A stretch of DNA of 24,880 nt from a virus, in IMG/VR virus record IMGVR_UViG_3300044490_000218, positions 1 to 24,880 of that record; one strand, written 5' to 3'. The notes under the pieces are model-generated. The model had not been told where the DNA came from and ran no database searches. It saw only the letters and a program-made list of their open reading frames with translations. Positions 21,512-24,880 of the stretch are shown piece after piece. A program made the translations under genes and the position numbers. Within the stretch, counting starts at the first letter, position 1. Each line of letters starts with the position of its first letter.

Positions 21512-22781
21512 CTAACCAACCCCACTCCGTTAACTGTGCAATCTTCGCCTCGATATCGTCGGCAATATCCATTCTATACTGAAGATCATTATGAATAGAA
21601 ATATTCTGAATTGTCCGATAAACCCTTCTCTTACATTCCCTTATCGAACTTCCTCTCGCAGTTACACAGCCAACAACTCCATCAACTCCAGCCATGGTAA
21701 GCTGCTCTTCTTCATTAAGCATTGCATCTGATAACCAAACATGCTTCTCAGCTTGTTTAGGAATATCAAGCACTTGAATTCCCTTAAGCTTCTTAACTCT
21801 ATCATCAGAACTAGGCCAAGGGGGAAGGGAAAGGCGAACACCTAAAGCAAAGTCTTTGTCAAAACAATCAATCTCCTTTGCTTGTCTCGTTGCTATCTTA
21901 TAATGAAAATCAAACAGTGATCCCTTAACAAGCTCAGAAAAGGCCTGAATAGCATCATAACCATAACGAGTTGTGAATTCGATAAAATACCCCTCATCTT
22001 TTGTAAGAATCGAGTTGACGTCGATAGGTCCGATATAGCTCATCTTTCTTAGCAAAGGAGACAAAGGCTCAATTACTGAATCAGTAAGCTTATTTCCCTT
22101 CGTCGTGAAGACAACATTACCCATACAGCCAGTATTGCAACCTTTATCATCCTCCATAAAACGCTTCTTTTCAAAAGTGTGATTATAAGGCTTGACAAAA
22201 TCCTTTCCATTGAAAAAGCCTTCTGTAGAGATCTCGATGCCGTCAATTCTCCTCTGGATGATGCAAGGCATCAACTGCTGGCCGATGTTGTCGAGATAAG
22301 AGATCAATGTTCTATTCCTATCATCTCCTGAAACAAGAGTTAAACTCGTAGCTTTATTCCCTAGCGGTTTGATAACCATTGGAAGCTTTTGCTCTTGAAG
22401 ATAAAGTATAGCATCCTCAACATCATCGAATAATTCATAATCAGGAACAGAAACCTTCAGAAGTGAAGAAGCGACTTTAACACCATAATCCCTATCCAAT
22501 TCAAGCTTGTCATTAAAACTCCCACCACCCCAGACAAGCTTGCCTTTCTCTCTAAAATCATCCATCAGAGGGCCTAAGCCAACCATGTCTGATAGTATCA
22601 AATCATACTGCTCAAGCATGATCCTAGGATCCTTGATCTGGCTAGGATTGCGAAAGCCTTTCAATGACAGCTTTGCTCTCTCTTCCTTAACCCAGAACTT
22701 AACAATCTCCCCTTGCTGAGCCATCTTAAGAGCGATTGGTATACCATCGCCTTCTTTCGAGATGAGTAATACGCTCGCCAT
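21498..22781 (-). CDS. PurD-like (GAR synthetase-like) ATP-grasp protein
   Basis: A 427-residue protein that reads along its whole length like phosphoribosylamine-glycine ligase (PurD), the ATP-grasp enzyme joining glycine to phosphoribosylamine in purine synthesis. Visible are an N-terminal Rossmann-like start (MASVLLISKEGDG), an ATP-grasp lysine segment (LPMVIKPLG, 133-141), a substrate-loop-like Cys/Gly stretch (GCNTGCMGNVVF, 214-225) and YIGPIDVNSILTKDEGYFIEFTTRYGYDAIQ (249-279). The PurD C-terminal lid is also recognisable (VTARGSSIRECKRRVYRTIQ, 373-392, then YRMDIADD). The family signature EFNxRFGDPExQ is altered to EFTTRYGYDAIQ, losing the Asn and the DPE, so the metal site or substrate may have changed. 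The ribosome-binding site CGGAG is good. It lies between TerL and portal, away from any purine gene, and its stop overlaps the next start by 14 bases. The ATP-grasp/PurD fold is fairly certain; the reaction is unknown. Confidence 0.8.
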   Translation of the reverse strand: MASVLLISKEGDGIPIALKMAQQGEIVKFWVKEERAKLSLKGFRNPSQIKDPRIMLEQYDLILSDMVGLGPLMDDFREKGKLVWGGGSFNDKLELDRDYGVKVASSLLKVSVPDYELFDDVEDAILYLQEQKLPMVIKPLGNKATSLTLVSGDDRNRTLISYLDNIGQQLMPCIIQRRIDGIEISTEGFFNGKDFVKPYNHTFEKKRFMEDDKGCNTGCMGNVVFTTKGNKLTDSVIEPLSPLLRKMSYIGPIDVNSILTKDEGYFIEFTTRYGYDAIQAFSELVKGSLFDFHYKIATRQAKEIDCFDKDFALGVRLSLPPWPSSDDRVKKLKGIQVLDIPKQAEKHVWLSDAMLNEEEQLTMAGVDGVVGCVTARGSSIRECKRRVYRTIQNISIHNDLQYRMDIADDIEAKIAQLTEWGWLDANN

Positions 22782-22795
22782 ACTGTCTCCGTTTG

Positions 22796-24346
22796 TTAGT
22801 TTCTGAACAGTCTTCTTTGATTAAAGAAACCTCTCTTCTGCCTATTTCCTATATTATCAAGAATCTCATCGAGAGTATAAGTCATATAATTCGGCCTAGC
22901 TTTAGGCGGAGGTGGAGGTAATGGAATATGATTCCCTTTAAGATGAATAAACTTCTTAAGACCAAGTAAAGCAAGACCACAAGCAATTACTAGGTTGTCA
23001 GAGCTACCCTCCATTTTACCTTCAGGAGTCTCTTCGAAAGAGGAGAGCTCGGCTTGAGTTGTCTTTCCATAAATAACAACCTCCTCAAGCTCTTCCTGCA
23101 TCATACCTATTAAGGCATGCTTTGAAAGATTAGTATTCATCCATCCATACTGAGGAGGAGAAGAGGTTGTGGCTAGTTTACGCTTGAAGATAAGGCTTCG
23201 GTTATATTTTTCTTTAAGAATCTCCACTACAGTAATACCATGATTGTTAGCTTCTGGAACAATAAAGGCATTATTATATTTCCCAGCTAACGAGATAAGA
23301 AACTCAGCAAAGGCAACTGGAGGAAGAGTATTGCTATTAAACTCCAAAACCTGCTCTCCTGTCTGAGCAGCAAAGCCGACAATAGCAGCATCATCATTCC
23401 CAGTTCCTCCACTCGGATCAGCTCCGAGAATGTAAGTCCAGTTAGGCTTAGGATGGCCTTTTAAAAGATTGATATAATATCCATCAATCTTAGCCGTTCC
23501 CCAAAGACTTGATTCTCTACACTCTACACTCGGGAATAAAGCACCTCCTGAAGCCTGAAAGCACTCCTCAGGATCAGAAGGATACTCCTGCTGCATAATT
23601 CTTAAATTCTCTTCTTTATCCTTAAACTTCCAACAATACCACTCCATCTTAGCATCGCTGAGTTTATACCTATCTCTAAGATCAAGAAGGTAGCCATTAT
23701 ACCTTGGGATATCAGGCTGCCATTTTCTCTCTGAATGAATCTCATACTCATATCCCGCATACCAAGGATAGAATAACCTAACGTAGTCACTCACTCTCCA
23801 CTTTCTATAAAAATCATTATTCCTCCCATTCCCAGTAGACTCGATAACAATCCTTCCTGTAATAGGAACAGCTTCAAAAACCCCACCTTTATGAACATCA
23901 GTCTCTTCCCACCATGCATACTCCGAGCAGTGAAGATCTGTTATTGTATCACCTCTGCCAAAAGCTCTTGCTCCAGCAGTTCCAATATAAAAAGTCGAAT
24001 CTGTCTTATCAAAAGTAAGCTCGTTTCTAGAATTCCTACCCAACTTCGGCTTGGGTCCGTTGATATGCTTAAAATAATACTGCACCTTATCAAGAAGCCT
24101 TTGAGTAGCCTCTCTCTCATGAGACATCACCACTGCTCTCGTCCCCTCAACTCCTAGACACTTAATTGCCTTCCTAGCTAGCTCATAGCTCGAGAAGCCG
24201 AACTGTCTTGCCTTAGCGATTAAGATTCGTAACGCAGGCTCTTTATCAAGAAACTTCTGAGCAGGATTAAGACGAAAGGGAACTTTCTTCCCTTGTTTGG
24301 ATTGGATATGAAAAAGCAATTCGATGGCAGTCGCTTCAGGTGTCAT
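22796..24346 (-). CDS. terL: Terminase large subunit (TerL)
   Basis: Packaging motor ATPase plus nuclease that pumps DNA into the prohead and cuts concatemers. From the ATG at 24346 it has 516 residues, a normal size. The N-terminal ATPase shows the deviant Walker A used in this family (KARQFGFSS, residues 45-53), a Walker B-type segment (DLHCSEYAWWEE, about 137-148) and a coupling motif (IESTGNG, 168-174). The C-terminal RNase H-like nuclease shows D310 (ILGADPSGG), E365 (FIVPEANNHG) and D450 (SSDNLVIACGLALL). A TTG start at 24415 would add 23 residues, but they overlap the small Cys-rich ORF and resemble nothing in terminases. I therefore prefer the ATG, although its ribosome-binding site is weak. 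A proline run (PLPPPPPK, about 475-482) precedes a basic C-terminus that could dock on the portal (inference). Confidence 0.95.
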   Translation of the reverse strand: MTPEATAIELLFHIQSKQGKKVPFRLNPAQKFLDKEPALRILIAKARQFGFSSYELARKAIKCLGVEGTRAVVMSHEREATQRLLDKVQYYFKHINGPKPKLGRNSRNELTFDKTDSTFYIGTAGARAFGRGDTITDLHCSEYAWWEETDVHKGGVFEAVPITGRIVIESTGNGRNNDFYRKWRVSDYVRLFYPWYAGYEYEIHSERKWQPDIPRYNGYLLDLRDRYKLSDAKMEWYCWKFKDKEENLRIMQQEYPSDPEECFQASGGALFPSVECRESSLWGTAKIDGYYINLLKGHPKPNWTYILGADPSGGTGNDDAAIVGFAAQTGEQVLEFNSNTLPPVAFAEFLISLAGKYNNAFIVPEANNHGITVVEILKEKYNRSLIFKRKLATTSSPPQYGWMNTNLSKHALIGMMQEELEEVVIYGKTTQAELSSFEETPEGKMEGSSDNLVIACGLALLGLKKFIHLKGNHIPLPPPPPKARPNYMTYTLDEILDNIGNRQKRGFFNQRRLFRN

Positions 24347-24349
24347 TAT
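24338..24349. repeat. 12-base direct repeat, copy 1 (over the TerL start)
   Basis: AGGTGTCATTAT on the plus strand, which is ATAATGACACCT read in the gene direction. It spans the TerL ATG and gives the N-terminus Met-Thr-Pro. An identical 12-mer covers the start of the small ORF at 24508-24519, 170 bases away. Confidence 0.7.
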
Positions 24350-24366
24350 GAATACCCATATGAACG

Positions 24367-24516
24367 TCAGACTGACTTGCTTGCATTGATTAACCAGGCT
24401 GGTATAGAAGCCCAATTCTCCTTAACCTTCAACTTAGGATCGACAGGTTCACAGGAGTGTTTAACAGGACACTCATTGCACAATAATGATAGATATTCAC
24501 AGGAGCTAGGTGTCAT
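24367..24516 (-). CDS. 49-residue Cys-rich mini-protein between TerS and TerL
   Basis: A short ORF starting ATG at 24516 inside the last codons of the TerS gene (11-base overlap) and ending TGA at 24367, 20 bases before the TerL ATG. I do not recognise a family. It carries four cysteines in the order C-x6-C-x2-C-x5-C (residues 6, 13, 16, 22; core CNECPVKHSC). A basic stretch and a Trp-rich C-terminal part (ENWASIPAWLINASKSV) follow. The Cys spacing suggests a small metal-binding knuckle, which is inference. GGTGGTGA upstream can serve as a ribosome-binding site. It fills the only gap between the two terminase genes, and the operon's packing supports it being translated. It is incompatible with the TTG-started N-terminal extension of TerL, which would overlap it. 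Confidence 0.6.
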   Translation of the reverse strand: MTPSSCEYLSLLCNECPVKHSCEPVDPKLKVKENWASIPAWLINASKSV

Positions 24517-24880
24517 TATCACCACCAGCCTGATTTATCTGAATATTAATCTCTCCATAGTTGTTCAAAATATTACTCACCACATCCTCCGCGGTCAAAT
24601 TCCTATCCCCTTCTTTCCCCTGAAGCCTTCCAAATTCTTTATAATAAGAATTCACCGCCTGCATCATGATCGCTGGATCATTACTAGCAATAAGCAGTTT
24701 ATGAGCCTTAACCACCTCCTTATACAAAGCTTCAAACTCCAACTGAACTCCAGCAAGAATCTGCTGCCTAATCCCAACAACCGCATCACTACTAAGGATC
24801 TTATAAACACTAGGAATCGAATACCCCGTCTCCTCCGCAATCCCTTCCGCCGACATACCACTAAGATGCAACGACAGGAC
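24506..24880 (-). CDS. Terminase small subunit-like HTH protein (5' end cut by window edge)
   Basis: Probable DNA-recognition subunit of the packaging terminase, inferred from its position directly before the large subunit and from its helix-turn-helix. The visible part is about 124 codons and the frame is open to the right edge: three sense codons (GTC CTG TCG) precede a TTG at 24871, so the true start probably lies outside the window. A helix-turn-helix of the Homeodomain-like type is readable at the start (SAEGIAEETGYSIPSVYKIL). It is followed by an alpha-helical middle (FEALYKEVVKAHKLLIASND) and an acidic, Asn/Gln-rich tail ending GGDNDT, as seen in TerS proteins. The stop overlaps the start of the next small ORF by 11 bases, suggesting translational coupling. 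Another small HTH DNA-binding protein is possible, but the position makes TerS the best reading. Confidence 0.75.
   Translation of the reverse strand, partial: VLSLHLSGMSAEGIAEETGYSIPSVYKILSSDAVVGIRQQILAGVQLEFEALYKEVVKAHKLLIASNDPAIMMQAVNSYYKEFGRLQGKEGDRNLTAEDVVSNILNNYGEINIQINQAGGDNDT
24508..24519. repeat. 12-base direct repeat, copy 2 (over the start of the 49-residue ORF)
   Basis: This is the second copy of AGGTGTCATTAT. It spans the TerS stop and the ATG of the Cys-rich mini-protein, which therefore also begins Met-Thr-Pro. It may be a residue of local duplication or slippage, or chance. Confidence 0.7.

Noticed and set aside
21498-22781. Host (bacterial) purD contamination or a prophage junction
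   Set aside because: The flanks on both sides are phage genes with overlapping junctions, no purine neighbours are present, and base composition matches the phage structural genes.
24347-24415. Longer TerL starting at TTG 24415
   Set aside because: The added 23 residues look like no terminase, its Shine-Dalgarno sequence is only two bases from the codon, and it overlaps a well-formed small ORF in another frame. ATG 24346 gives a normal TerL N-terminus.
1-24880. Alternative genetic code (stop reassignment)
   Set aside because: TAA, TAG and TGA all end genes at coupled junctions, and no gene continues sensibly past a stop.

Overview
The window looks like the late (packaging and virion) region of a tailed double-stranded DNA phage, class Caudoviricetes. 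It is most likely a short-tailed (podovirus-type) phage known from environmental sequence rather than a cultured model. Every convincing gene is on the minus strand, so the transcript runs from the right edge (24880) to the left edge (1). Genes are packed end to end, most with ATGA or TAATG stop/start overlaps and good Shine-Dalgarno sequences, and no gap approaches 300 bases. I see no tape-measure, tail-sheath or tail-tube gene, integrase, repressor, tRNA or CRISPR array. Signal peptides and lipoboxes in several genes suggest a diderm (Gram-negative) host, which is an inference.

Reading in the direction of transcription: (1) 24880-22796, packaging: terminase small subunit (cut by the edge), a 49-residue Cys-rich ORF, and terminase large subunit. 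(2) 22781-19862, two unusual large proteins between terminase and portal: a full-length PurD-like ATP-grasp protein with altered signature residues, and a modular protein with a nucleotidyltransferase motif and a duplicated hydrophobic Gly/Ala/Leu segment. (3) 19862-14304, head: portal, FmdB-like zinc ribbon, two small proteins, scaffold, major capsid protein, a decoration-type protein and a His-periodic structural protein. (4) 14292-12146, an enzyme cassette: DxD glycosyltransferase, class I methyltransferase and radical SAM enzyme. (5) 12165-11700, two small phage proteins.

(6) 11689-7448, a block of visibly higher G+C (one 60-base line counted at 35/60 G+C, against 22/60 in the neck gene just downstream) rich in envelope-directed products. 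It holds a beta-helix tailspike-like protein with a signal peptide, a membrane/coiled-coil protein, a two-TM protein with an external domain, a Cys-rich mini-protein, a holin-like protein, a lipoprotein and a 22-residue mini-lipoprotein. It reads as a swapped host-range/lysis module placed between head and neck genes, with no recognisable endolysin. (7) 7420-1, neck and tail: two tandem paralogous neck/adaptor proteins, a gp10-collar-type fibre, a coiled-coil fibre, a large tail-stem protein carrying a discoidin-like insertion, a possible GNAT acetyltransferase, and two probable internal/ejection proteins, the last running off the left edge.

The core virion genes form an ordinary assembly line. 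The remarkable content is the set of enzyme-like genes threaded through it (ATP-grasp, nucleotidyltransferase, glycosyltransferase, methyltransferase, radical SAM, GNAT) and the compositionally distinct envelope block. Four short ORFs (49, 54, 23 and 22 residues) and the left-edge partial gene were found by reading the sequence directly.
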